From NCBI RefSeq assembly GCF_032854445.1, contig NC_088295.1, positions 9,056,501 through 9,120,500 of the forward strand: 64,000 nt of DNA, read 5' to 3'. The position numbers and the translations under genes are program-made. Of the stretch, positions 8,479 through 20,022 are shown piece by piece. Position 1 is the first letter of the stretch, and each line of letters begins with the position of its first letter. The notes under the pieces were generated by a model. That model saw only the letters and a program-made list of their open reading frames with translations. It was not told where the DNA came from and searched no databases. Origin of the DNA: Liolophura sinensis (Eukaryota; Mollusca; Polyplacophora; Chitonida; Chitonidae).

Positions 8479-10020
8479 TGCACTTTAATCAGAGTTTTAT
8501 TCCCACTGTTCGTAACCTTGCTTGAATTCTGCTTAAATGAAAGATACCATTTTACAACAGATGACTAGGTTCCAAGAGGAGTTTACAAACAAGGCAGAAC
8601 AGGCGGTTTATGCTGTGTATGTACTGCAAAAAGACCATATTCCCCGACGTGATCTGGGTTGAACTCGCCATATCGTTAATATGTAACAAACAATAACTAG
8701 TACGCTTAAGCCTTTCTCGGTACCATGATCACATTCTCTTTCACTGGACAGTTTTATCAAGCAATGCTTTTTGCCTATTACCATGCGGCTTTTAAAATTA
8801 AAACTTGAACTTAAAAACTTAAAAATGACTTTACCATTTTTCTACCAACCTAGTTTAAAAAACTTGTTTTATACGCCATTTTCATGACGCAGACAAAACA
8901 AAGCGTCTAAAAAATCTTGTAATTAATTATTTAAAGACATGATGAATTTAGAAATGATCTGGAAAAACTGGGATAAGACATAAATTATTAATGTTTGAAA
9001 ACTCAACCAGTTATAGCCTTCATCCATCAACACACTGCCGCTAATTTCCCCGAACACAATCAGTTCCAGGCCTATAGAGTGACAGAGGATGTGTTACGTA
9101 GTCTCATTTTACACCTTGAACGTCTTTGTTGACAGTTATGATAATAAACGAGTTGATATCAGCCGGTTCCATGCAACCACCTAATGGCGGTAATTTCAAG
9201 CATGTGATTTGGCGATTCATTCGGAACGTTGCGTGTTTACAAACCACACAGAGAGCATTGTGTCAGCAGATTCAACATGAGGAGTTCGTTCGCTGATCGC
9301 CATTCTCATTGCCGATCCTGCCTAATCGAGTCAACTTGAACGGCACTAATAATACAATAAATCAGGATATTCTTGGAATAGACACAATTCTCTTCCTTGG
9401 TACCACATAGAACAACAGTCTAGATCAACAATAAATATTCTAATCATGTGGAAAAGGGATGTGGAAATATACGCCTCATTCTAACGAGCTGGTCTCATTA
9501 CTACACCATGACAAAAACAGTTCCGTATATAAAGTAAGTCTATTTATAAACGTCAGGCTGATTACTGCATCTGACATTTAATTTGTTAAGAAATAGTACA
9601 GCAATGGAATATATAATCAGTGACATCACGTGTGACCAACCCTGCGGCAGCCTCTGCATAATATCGGTATTTCTGCCCTGTGAAGTGTGAAACTGGAAGG
9701 TGTGCAAACACACTGGCGTAATTTCACTACAGCAATTTTCAGGGAATAGTTTTGTGCATAACGAAAGTATGTTTTGTTCGCGATATGCTTATGACAGGAA
9801 CAGTAGATAGTTGATAGTTGATTTCCGCTTCCTCCAACGACTTATCACTGACTATAGAACTGATGCAGTTCCGGTTTCCGGAGACCTCTGTCTGAACGGA
9901 AAGATCATAACCAAGAACCAGTTAACCCGTGAAATGAAGCTAAGCGAAGAGTCGTACTTAAGTGTCGTTTGTCAGTATACTGAATGTCAAACGATGTGGC
10001 ATCTTAATTCTAACTTATGA

Positions 10021-10290
10021 TTTATTTATTTATTTGACTGGTGTTTTACACGTACTCACAAATATTTCACTCATACGACGGCGGCCAGCATTATGGTGGG
10101 AGGGAACCAGGCAGAGCCCGGGGGAAACCCACGACCATCCGCAGGTTGCTGTCAGACCTTTCCCCTTACAGCCGGAGAGGAAGCCAGCTTGAGCTGGGCT
10201 CGAACTCACAGCAACCGCATTGGTGAGAGGCTCCTGGGTCATTACACTGCGCTAGCGCGGTAACCAACTGAGCCACGAAGCCCCCCTCTG
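10021..10290 (-). repeat. SINE-A, near full length, with 8-bp target-site duplication
   Basis: On the minus strand it has: head GGCTCAGTTGGTTACCGCGC (A-box), B-box GAGTTCGAGCCC, centre AACCTGCGGATGGTCGTGGG and CTCTGCCTGGTTCCCTCCCA, 3' segment GTATGAGTGAAATATTTGTG and a TAAATAAATAAAT tail. ACTTATGA flanks both sides (10013-10020 and 10291-10298). This is a reference copy for the family. Confidence 0.9.
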
Positions 10291-11327
10291 ACTTATGACG
10301 TATGACTTTAGTTGTAGTTGTGCATATTTTGAATTAGTTTCCTCAAGTACTTAATCCCAAGCTAAAAATGAAACCAGACCTAGTCGCCCCTTTTCACACT
10401 GACTTGTCGCTCCGAAGTAACTCTGTAATCCGATCAAGGGATGAAGGACTATTACACCAAGCAGTATCGTCGATTTAACACACAAATGAATGAATGAACT
10501 GCTAAAAATCAGGAACAAAGACTTCAACTGGACTGGCAACAAATGCTCTTGGAGGTGATATTTGCGGAGATCTAATTAGCGATGACTCAGTATCCCAGCG
10601 GAAACTAGATTTAACTTCCGTGATATTATTCGTCATGTTTCCCAACACGCGATTTACCCTTTAATTCCAGCACACGCTACTAGAGGTAGTTACTAATAAA
10701 TCCCACTGTCTGTTTCACACGAAGAGAATCACTGATTTAAATATGTAAGTCAAACAAATTTAAGTATATATGCAAGTTTTTCTTAACTCTGCGTTACATT
10801 CTTCGTCCTAATCTTCAAACCCTTCACCGGACTGATCACCACTGTAACCCTGCCGTGTTGCTTTAAGATTGCTGTTGTGACTACATCCCAAAGTCACGAA
10901 ATGCAACCACTAAATTGACAAGGTAAGACATATAATATTTATAAATTCGTTTAAAATCTATAAATCCCGTCAGCGATTTTAAAATAAAAATTGATATTTA
11001 CAAGTACTCAATTCACTTTGTGTCACATTCAAAATTACCAGTCATGATGTCAAATTAATATAACATTTAACTGTAATGAATGTTTGTCTAATATCAGAGT
11101 AGCCAACACCATCGACCGGAATAAACTGGATGTCGTACTGATTCGTACATTAAAATTAAGAACACTGACACTTTAGGAATGCAATCATGTAAATGGCTAA
11201 AATGGCGCAAAGATATGTTGTTCTGTATGTGTTAGAAATATAACTATTGTTAGTGTGGACTTTTGTTTGTTACAAACTCTAACTCACATAAGAGAAACAG
11301 GGTTAATGGTTAACCACATATTGGCGT

Positions 11328-11602
11328 TGTTAGCACGCCAGCGCGGCGCAATGACCCAGGAGCCTCTGATCAATGCGGTAGCTCTTGGCTAATGTCCAGT
11401 ATATTCTCTGGAGTTAAGTCCAGCTCATACTGGTTTCCTCTCCGGGCGTACGTGAGGAGGTCTTCCAGCAACCTGCGGATAGTTGTGGGTTTCCCCTAGG
11501 CTCTACCCGGTGTCCTTCCACCATAATGGGCCGTTGTATAAGTGAAATATTGCTGATAACGACATAACACAACAATCAAGTAAATAAATAAATTAATTAG
11601 TG
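11328..11602 (+). repeat. SINE-A, near full length, plus strand
   Basis: It has the GACCCAGGAGCCTCTGATCA head region, a B-box remnant GAGTTAAGTCCAGCTCATAC, AACCTGCGGATAGTTGTGGG, CCACCATAATGGGCCGTTGT, AAGTGAAATATTGCTGATAA and an AAATAAATAAATTAATT tail. It has more substitutions than the 10021 copy. Confidence 0.85.
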
Positions 11603-11827
11603 TTGACATTACAATATGTTTATGGTCATCTTAAATTTTCTTAGTCTAAAAAGAAATTTGTAAAACTAAACCGTAAAACATTATCGATACGTTTTTTTCC
11701 TCTGTCATAGTGTACTGAGCATATACAGCTAGCTTTACTGAGAAAAATCCTTATGATGTTATGAGTATATACATATGTGTTATTTCACAGCATTCTGGAT
11801 ATTCCTACATGCTGACGGTTGCGCTAG

Positions 11828-12085
11828 AAAGTCTTCATAGTGTAAAGGATATACTTGTATATCGACGTTTAAATTTCCATTCACGGGGAAACTCAGAAAG
11901 ATTTGTTTGTTGAGAAAGATCTCCTCTGGGTACTAAATATATACAAATGCAGCTTAGAAAGATCCTTGCATGGTAATGAATGTAGATGTATACCCATGAA
12001 CAGTGCAGTTTAGAGAGATCTTCATTGTTCACTAAACATATACACATGCAGGGTGCAGCTCAGAAAGATTCACTAAACGTAATAT
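11828..12085. repeat. Degenerate tandem repeat of about 58-60 bp
   Basis: About four loosely repeated blocks share GCAG(C/T)TTAGA(A/G)AGATC, then a TGAATG- or ACTAAA-type spacer and a TATACACATG segment. Homology between blocks is visible but imperfect, so boundaries are approximate. A short (AT)n run follows at 12082-12099. Confidence 0.5.
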
Positions 12086-12146
12086 ATATATATATATAGA
12101 ACCAAGAAGTTGGCAGGCTATAGTATAACTTTACCATGCGGTTAGA

Positions 12147-12182
12147 CATACGCTTTATTCACGACATACGCTTTATTCACGA
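12147..12182. repeat. 18-bp direct duplication
   Basis: CATACGCTTTATTCACGA is present twice head to tail with no mismatches. Confidence 0.95.
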
Positions 12183-12941
12183 CGACGAAGCTAAGACAAG
12201 CACTGGCTAAAACCTGAACAATGACCTAGAGTTTCATAATCACCACAAAGATCCAGGCATTTCTTTTTGCTTTCTGCGCAGCTCTGCAATAACTAAAGAT
12301 CACTAAGGTAAATATTTATTATTAAGGCGATCGTTCATTATTCGCTCCATGGAGTATTACGACATGTTACAATAACGTACAGGCGTCTGATAAAATTAAT
12401 GGCAACCTAACACGCACGCGTTCTTAACGCACGTGTCAAATGAATCGAGGCCACCATACAGTAGCTTACACCTGTTAGCAGAAGTGACCAGCGGCATCAC
12501 TCTGTTAATCAGTATAATAATTTATTGAAGCAAAACTACTGGGTTGAGACCATTGCTGAATCAGTGAGTGTTTTAAAGAAATGACAAAAAGAATTGATGT
12601 ATATTAACTGTTTACCGTTCATTCTCTGGATATCCAAGTGTTTGTATTTCAGTGTCGGTTTACACCTTCTTCATGAATAATTCCGTTATTTATGAAATCG
12701 GTAAGGCTTGCCAGTGAATAAACAAAGTGAAGACCGATGGAATCCTGGACGGCTTGTCTGGCACCTCAAACCGTCTCGACGTGCGTTCAAACACGCTACA
12801 TGATTAATCAACACTCACTGGTTCGAACTGAGGAAGCATAGACTATTTCAACATCTGCAGCTTTTACAGGTAACTTCAAGATGAATCAGTGCTACTTTTT
12901 TCACTTTTCTTCCTTATCTGCCTATATGTGTGTGCTTGGGC

Positions 12942-13235
12942 TTTGACGTCATGATTAACAACAAGCAGTCATTGGGTGTGTGTACTTTGCCCTCAAAGTA
13001 CACCACTGAAATATCATGCCGAAGACACCAGACATGAAAGCCCACCCAATCACATTATACTGACACCGGGTGAATCAGCCCTGTTTCCTTGCTCTAACCT
13101 CGTCAAGTGAGGCAGCAACAAGTATACCATTTTTAATGTCCTTCGTACGACACGAGCCGGTTTTGATCCAGCCTCTCCCGACTTCGAGGCTGACGCTCTA
13201 TCCATTAGGTCATTAAAGTGGTCCGTCAACCATTA
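12942..13235 (-). repeat. SINE-B copy, minus strand
   Basis: It shares with the copies at 59735 and 60045 the order: GTCATTGGGTGTGTGTAC, AAGACACCAGACATGAAAGC, CACATTATACTGACACCGGG, GAGGCAGCAACAAGTA and a reversed B-box, GGTTTTGATCCAG. A perfect CRE octamer (12944-12951) lies where the intact copies read TTAACGTCGTAC. Confidence 0.8.
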
Positions 13236-16200
13236 TAAATCAGTTGGAAAGCATACGATTCTTTTTTTCAATAAAATTTTTTTCTTAAATTCTATTAGCA
13301 GGTGTAGCGCCATGTCAACGTGACTCATCTTACAAGTATTTTAAGTGCCACACAACACGACGCTTTCATCATTATAAGTCACTAAATCTGCGCTATTCAA
13401 TTTACTCCGCAATGACCTATACACCTATAGACACACATTCCCAAATGAGAGGAAACAGGTTCAGTTTCTCGCCACAGAGACCACGGATAGAAAAAGTTTT
13501 GTTTTCACGTTATGTAACTAGGCAGGGCGATATTAAGTAAACAGATTAAATTGCATCAAAAATAATTTACTTCTTCAGCATTTTTGTATTACGCTGAGAG
13601 GGATATTTCATCCTGCTCTTTTAGTGCATGGTTGAAGAGACATCATCCCTCATCTGAAAATTTGTGGTTGACTGTTTGTTCACAGCCAAGTGTGGATGAC
13701 TGTGCTTCTCTCAGTGAGAACCTCTGAGGTCAAATGAGAGGAGATTCAGTTAGGAGCCTCGGTGTATTCGGCAATGAGCAGGACTTTTCAGGGATGATGA
13801 CAGTAGAAGGTGAGTGATAATACTATCGGTCTGTCTGCTATCTGTAACCAGTCCTGAAGATCTCTGTCTGATAGCTTCTATCTATTCGTCAGCAGAGATT
13901 CCCTGCGCAAACAGGCGTGTTCCTGCTAGCCAGACTCACCAACAGCTGGTCTGTCACTCACTTACAAGGGCCACAGCAACGCTTTATCCTTACAGACAAA
14001 TGTAAGAATGGTTCCTCCAAACGCATAACATTTACTTGGATTCTGAACAGCGTGCAGCTTCCTGTATATTGAATATTACCCCATCTTGTTGCTCTGATCA
14101 TTATGAGTAAATCCCAAGCAGCCCACTTCGGCATACACTGACAACTCGTATTCAGAATGCTCACTGCCCAGTTTAAACCTACTCTGAGTGCAAATGTCGT
14201 ATTTATAGGAAACCTGGACGACGTCAGTGGACTGTTGCGACAATTTCACAGAGGGTAATAACCAACTGTCAAATCAGCCAATTCAAATTCGAGTTGCCAG
14301 AGGATGGAGTTGAGAATTGGCGCTGATTAGAGCTGGACGCACCGGACGCCTGCTAGGTAATGCAAAATGACTCCCCTAATCGATTGTCGCCAGACGAGGA
14401 AACTCTTTTAGAGTTTGAGGTTATCGATCAGGAGACAAAAACTGGAGCATTCTTGAGCCTTTCTGCTAATCTTATCGACTCTCATAGAGTCATTACACTG
14501 ACTCTCTACTGGTGCTTTGACCTTGTCCTTATACCACTCGACATTTTGTATAGATTGTGGATACACATGGCCGCAATCACTAACATTAACTAAAGCCAGT
14601 CAAAACTAAATGAAACGAATATTTGTAAGGAGCAGAAGTAAATACGTGTACGTAGTCCACCTTTTATTTTAGGCTAACCGAACCATGTAGACTTCAGGCT
14701 AAGACTGGACAGTTACACAGAGGAAACGTAACAAGTACCTGCATTAAAATATTCTACTACAAGATGTTCTTTAATTTGTTGTTTTCCTTTTCGATGGTCA
14801 GATTTTTTCACCACAGGAAATGTGCGTCATATCTGGCGTCCTTCCCTATTTCAACAGGTGTTTGGTAGACTTGATCCAGCGCAGAGTTAGATTCCCTCTT
14901 ATAACAACCTGATCAAGTTCATACTGAACGCTTGAACGTGCCTACGTGAAGGACTTGACTACATAAGATTAGTTTAACTAGGACCGATATTCTACTGACC
15001 CTCCCCTGGCTTTGTTGATATCTCACAGCTGGCATACCTCTTTGAAACCTGATAGTATGCCCGAAGGAAAGAAAATTCTGGTATAATTTACTGGGCCAAT
15101 ATGCATGTTTCCACTTGTTTTGATATGCTTTTTTTTTTCCATACCTGAAACATTTTGGATTTTTGTACGATGTAGAAACGAAAGGGTGCAATCCGCATCA
15201 GGTTGAGCATCGTACTTATAAGAAACTTGGAGGACAGGCCATCTTCCGTTTAATATTCTTTTTCACTCAAAAGGTTCAGTCGATCCATGAAATGCTAAGC
15301 TATCATCAGGCCGTTTACAAATAGCCATTTCTTAGCCATTTCGAATTGCCAGCAACATTGGAAACGGATTGTTTTGATATCAATCTTCCTTTTGAGTACG
15401 TAGAGAAAGAAACCTTACGACAGGTACAGTATAAGGACAGTATTAATTCATATTTTAAATATAGTATTTAAATCAAACTCACAATTTACTCTATTATCAA
15501 AAAGTCGTTAGTTTGTTTTGCAAAGTTAATTTGCAAATTACTTCTGAACCAAATTTAGATTCATGTTTTAGCATGGTATGAAGCACACAACTGGGCCGTG
15601 GTGTCCATTGGAAGTTTCGCTCTGATTTGTTCTCCGTACAATATAGACGCCTCAAGGAGCCGGCTAATTACATGTACCTAGCGAACTACTATCCATACAA
15701 CCAAACTAACGTTCTTGAAATAGAGCTGCCAGTTTTAAAATAACACCGATAGGTGTATAAATGCTCCGGTGGAAGACAACCAAAGATGAATTCGTGTTCA
15801 AAGAAAATGCCCGAAGAACAACCCTTTTTATCTATGTCCAGAATGTACTTAAAAACCGTGTAATCCATTACTGAAACAAATATAAAATCAATGCCTGTGG
15901 CTGCGCAGCTTAGTTAGGATTTCCTGAGGTTTTGGTAATTCTTGAACATTAACAACACGTAAAGTGGAACTTAATCCTGGTTTTGCCTCTCTCACATCAA
16001 CCAATCAGCGACGATTCTGTAGTTTTCATAACTCCATAACTATATTTTACACCTTAAAATAGACATTTATTTATTATAAATATGTGTCAGTTTCTCTGCT
16101 TCGTAAAAGCACTTCACTGCATGCCCATTCGTTTGCTATAGTGTGCCGTTTTTGAACATTCACCACTTTACTAAACTATGGACATAAAAATCTCTGATTG

Positions 16201-17771
16201 ATAGTGTAAATCTGAGATCAACGAAATGTATGTGTTGTACAGAATGTATTTAAAGCAATGTAGTCTGTTTACGACAAAGGCCGTTGACACTTCCAGGCTA
16301 TATAGCACACAAACAGATATGTTTGGCTTCCGTCCGGTAACAGAATGCGTGGAGCCCCAGCTGGCCAGTCCTGGCTTCAGTGATTTGTATTAAGCGAAAC
16401 TAAACCATATTAAATTGCTTGAAACTTGGAGATGGGTCAGGTGCTCCAACGATGCTTATTCGAACAACTCTTCATCGGCGGAAGAACGCCACACACATCC
16501 GTTTACCTCTCCGTATATCTTCTTCACGTTCGACAGCCGCTGTAAATCGCACCGTGCCGATTGATTCTAACAGCATTACTCATTACCTTTACGCGATTGC
16601 TAGTTGTCGTTTTTTGCGAGCAGTCCGCTTAACCATCGAAGTGTGGCAAAATACAATTAAAGCTTTAAAGAAATCATTTCGACTATTTAATGTACGGAAG
16701 TAAAAATCAATAAAGACTTTGAGCTAAAAGGTTTGGTTGGTTCTGACTCTGGTTAAGTAATCCTGGGACACAGATCTCTGACCAGTGACAGTCTGAACGT
16801 CTCCCACAAGACAGGGGGGCGGATCTCTGGGCCACTGACTCAACCACACGTACACGGAAACAACAAGACGCTCGTTTTCTGTTTCACAAAAACATCTCCA
16901 TTCGATACGGCGCGTTTGACCTGGCATTTCTGTATGCAGACACCACTGACGTGTCCAATCCTTAGTAGCCCGGTAGAATTTAGGGGAAAGTTTTGGGGAG
17001 AGATAATTTCCTGAAAACGCTAACTCTGAAGCAACGAAAGCGCAATGTCCTGAAAATAAACGAGCCAAAACGCTGGCAGATTCGGGGAAGTAACGGGACT
17101 ATCTAAAAAAAGTGTTGGCAAGTGACGCAATCCTAAGACGGAATACTTTAGTAGAAACCTGGCTATGGTAAACTCATTAAAGCTTAAAGCAGTGTGTATG
17201 ATCTGGTTACAGACGTGTTTTAAATGTGCTTTGGACAAATTAATCGTATTGGTGCTGCACAAGATTAACACACTGGCAGTCAGGTCAAACGACTAACGGT
17301 TCTTACGACATGAAGACTAACGGGTAACGTTTGATCATCAGCACTCACAGAGACATGAAGACAAATGTTACTCCTGCTTGTATGTAAGTTACCACCAGTC
17401 CAAATCATATCCAAATTTTTTTCACAGCAATACAATACTCTCGCCGTTCAACATTACATTAAGTACAAACTAAACTCAATCTGCTGATTATTTCGGTTTA
17501 CCCAAAAGGGGCAAATATTTACAAGATCTGATACAGTGCCTTAAGATAAACACTAAACATATGGCCCATCCTGACAAACTGACAGCAGAAGCAGAGATAA
17601 CGTTTAGCTTCGTGATAGGAAGGGTGCAGACTTGTTCTGAAGGGGAACTGTATTATCAAATCACAACGGTGGCGCGGTGACGCACCTTGTGAAGTTTAAG
17701 TTTAAAAATTATCTCTTTAGATATGTTCGTCATTAGCAGTATATTTTCACGAAGATTGAGGAAAACGTTTA

Positions 17772-18150
17772 CACAGGACCATCTCTAATAAGTAATTTGA
17801 CTAATATGCTAAACGAGAGCAAAATGTGGTCAAAAGAGCATTAGGAGCTAGTTGATTAAAAATGAATGGCAATTAAGGGCTTTGCTTGATGAAGAACGCT
17901 CTGAAGAGTGGCTGTAAACAAACATTTCTTCAAATGACTAACTATCAAAAACAGGACTATGTACACAGGAGTATCTCTAACCAGTAGTTTGACTATAATG
18001 TTAAACAAGTACAAAAATGTGATCAAAAGAGCACTAAGAACTGACTAAAAATGAATACCAATTAAGGGTTTTATTTGATCAAGAGCACTCTGATGTGTTG
18101 TTGTAAACAAACATTTGCTCAAATGGTTATCTATCAAACAATTAAATGTA
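17772..18150. repeat. Tandem duplication of about 191 bp
   Basis: Two head-to-tail copies start at about 17772 and 17963 with ACACAGGA(C/G). Both share ATCTCTAA(T/C), TTTGACTA, AAAGAGCA(T/C)TA, AATTAAGGG and GTAAACAAACATTT in the same order. Divergence is appreciable, so the duplication is old. Confidence 0.85.
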
Positions 18151-19838
18151 TTTATAAGCACAGCGTCGCTTTGCTTCTGAACTTGAATGCAAGAAAACGC
18201 TTATGCCTGATTTCTGTTTACATTTATTTTGCATTTAATGCGGATCTGTGGGGCATTAAGCAGTTCTGGTATATATAGTTGTCCATAGATCCAGGTAATG
18301 GGGTATACAAAGCTGAACATGCAGGATTGGGTCCATTCATCTGGCGGTATATTTAAGTGGATGAGATATAATCTGTATAATGATGATAGGGATAACAAAG
18401 ACAGATTTGTACCGTTAATCACAGGTGTTCAGATTACACAAACATATCGATTTACTGCTTCAAAGAATATTGCGGAAAAGAAATGTCCATGTCTACACAG
18501 CTTCGTCATTCATTGCTAATTTTCTGTATGAGATTGTAATGACGCATTACGCAACGACAGAGAATTACTAATTACATGTGTATCAAAGAGTCGCAATAAA
18601 TACCTTCAGCTGTTTGATTACAGGTAACTAAAACACTTTGGAACCGCAAGGCCTCCCAGAGATAAACATAATGTCAGCATGTTATATAAATTAAATTGGC
18701 GAAATTAAGATTTATTTCTCAACCAAAATGGTTTCCAGGTGAATGGAAAGACTTTGGATTGCTTATTGCTTTAATATAAATAAAGTGTCTGCATGAAACG
18801 AAAATAGATAGAAAATCAATGCCATCAAAACGAACAAGCTACAGCTTTCGGCAAAGTATCAAATTTGCATGCTGTACATTTGCAATATAGACGGGTTGCC
18901 AACAAGTGATGGTGCTGTTTAAATGTCAGAAAGTGTTTCGCAAAAGTTCTAGAAGGAAAGATTGTTGCTGGTTCATCGATGACATTTAGATACAAAAACA
19001 GCATTATTTGCGAAATACCATATTACATCTCTTTACGAGAGACAAGTAAGTATAGGATATCGCGCATGCAGCCAGAGAAGCAGCTCTGCGGAGAAAAGTT
19101 CATATATTTTATTTTTCAGAGAAAATACGAAATGTTATGATACACCGATTTCTAGACATTACTGCATCCATAGTTGCAATCCCGGACGACTTGCAAAAGG
19201 GAAATTTGTGAGGAAAAAGATCATTTTTCGGGACATAGTTTTACAACACCACGTGAATTTTACTACGGTGAATTTTTCATGAGTAGTCACTGTGAACATC
19301 ATTCTCTGGTAAAAGTTTTTCAAGATGCTATATTTCTGCATAACTTTCATGTCTTATGGAAAGGTAACTTTGCGGATAAAATTTTGCAACAACAAATGAT
19401 TTCTGAGACGAATTAGCAATATCGATGGTCATTTGAAACACACCATAGATAGGTTTTCTTTTAGTAATAAATTTTACACATTGATATCAGTTTGCGAGTA
19501 CATATAATTTATTCCAAATGCTTATTTGTTGTGAATTTTGGGGCGCTTATGCTTTTACGCAATTATTTACAGTATTGACAATTTATTATTTAAAAAACAA
19601 ATCATAGCACTTCTGTTGCTAGCACTTGTCACAGGTGTTTAAAACTTATACAACAAAAGTAGGCATAAAGCTCGGCGATCCGAATCTTAACCTATATGGT
19701 GCAAGAAAACATACGTAACGGATAGGGGAAGTGAATATAAGTAAACATTTTCCAAGCAGATTTGCAAACAACACTGTGCATTTCACAGAGTATGTCATAG
19801 CTAACAAAGTAATGTAAAACTTACTGGGAGATACTTAC

Positions 19839-19884
19839 TGGCGAGAAATCCAAGTACAAAGCACGTAGTCCACGTCTGCGTCAT
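19839..19884 (-). CDS. nAChR subunit exon 1: start codon and first half of signal peptide
   Basis: The exon starts at ATG 19884-19882 and encodes 15 residues, MTQTWTTCFVLGFLA, plus the first base of the next codon. It ends at a consensus donor (A|GTAAGT). The hydrophobic stretch from Cys8 is the start of a signal-peptide core. The phase-1 end fits both the microexon at 6919-6945 and, if that is skipped, the exon at 5680-5873. A second GTAAGT lies 14 nt further on; using it would break the frame, so the first donor is preferred. Base -3 of the ATG is A, which is favourable. It lies about 12.9 kb from the next exon, so the assignment rests on phase, strand and signal-peptide character rather than homology. 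A different first exon cannot be excluded. Confidence 0.6.
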
Positions 19885-19897
19885 GATGTCATCACAT
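19881..19897 (-). promoter_or_regulatory. Two tiny upstream ORFs crowding the nAChR start codon
   Basis: On the minus strand the bases before the predicted start read ATGTGATGACATC. The first ATG (19897-19895) is followed at once by TGA, a start-stop element. The second (19892-19890) opens ATG ACA TCA TGA, whose stop overlaps the main ATG by two bases. Both would matter only if the transcript begins upstream of 19897. Confidence 0.4.
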
Positions 19898-20013
19898 AAC
19901 GAGACCCCCACTTTTCCACATCCACCTTACAGCATGTTTTTGTTAAGTAAACTTCTCGGTGTAATGTAAGGCTCTACGCCACACTATTTAATCCAGATAT
20001 ACGAAGACCGCTG

Positions 20014-20022
20014 CTTTATATC
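20014..20022 (-). promoter_or_regulatory. Possible TATA box for the nAChR gene
   Basis: GATATAAAG on the minus strand lies about 130 nt upstream of the start codon. That allows a transcription start near 19985-19992 and a 5' UTR of about 100 nt. A weaker ATTAAATAG lies just downstream. Support is positional only. Confidence 0.3.

Larger units (their letters stand above)
6946..19838 (-). other. nAChR intron 1 (about 12.9 kb), repeat-rich
   Basis: If exon 1 is correct this intron is about 12.9 kb. It contains a 17-bp minisatellite (8411-8478), two SINE-A copies (10021-10290, 11328-11602), degenerate repeats (11828-12085), an 18-bp duplication (12147-12182), a SINE-B copy (12942-13235) and a 191-bp tandem duplication (17772-18150). 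Stretches 6946-8400, 8480-10010, 10300-11320, 13240-17770 and 18150-19838 show no supported gene. Open reading frames there (for example 14360-14593, 16419-16703, 16724-17068) have no family features or paired splice sites. Confidence 0.55.
264..19884 (-). other. Gene span: alpha-type nicotinic acetylcholine receptor subunit, predicted anion-selective (3' end off window)
   Basis: Seven exons on the minus strand join with compatible phases (1, 1, 0, 2, 1, 1, 0 at successive junctions) into about 347 residues of a Cys-loop ligand-gated ion channel subunit. Introns from 5' to 3' measure about 12893, 1045, 916, 540, 636 and 2550 bp. The product would sit in the plasma membrane of neurons or muscle as one of five subunits around a pore. 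The Cys pair at residues 227-228 marks an alpha subunit that supplies the principal face of the acetylcholine site. Pro274-Ala275-Lys276 at the inner mouth of M2 replaces the usual Gly-Glu-Lys and suggests chloride selectivity. The cytoplasmic loop after M3 and the M4 helix lie beyond the left edge. Identity as an nAChR is very secure. The first two exons are less certain than the other five, and anion selectivity is inferred from motif only. Confidence 0.93.

Noticed and set aside
10030-10242. Open frames of 60-76 codons on both strands
   Set aside because: They lie inside the SINE-A copy; equivalent frames recur in the copies at 47051 and 42925.
13734-13809. Possible plus-strand first exon (about 25 codons from ATG, ending AAG|GTGAGT)
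   Set aside because: Only one good splice site, no recognisable product and no phase-1 partner exon downstream; the frame starting at 14360 does not connect.
14360-14593. Plus-strand frame of 77 codons with an acidic N-terminal half
   Set aside because: No splice context or family similarity, and it lies inside an intron of the opposite strand.
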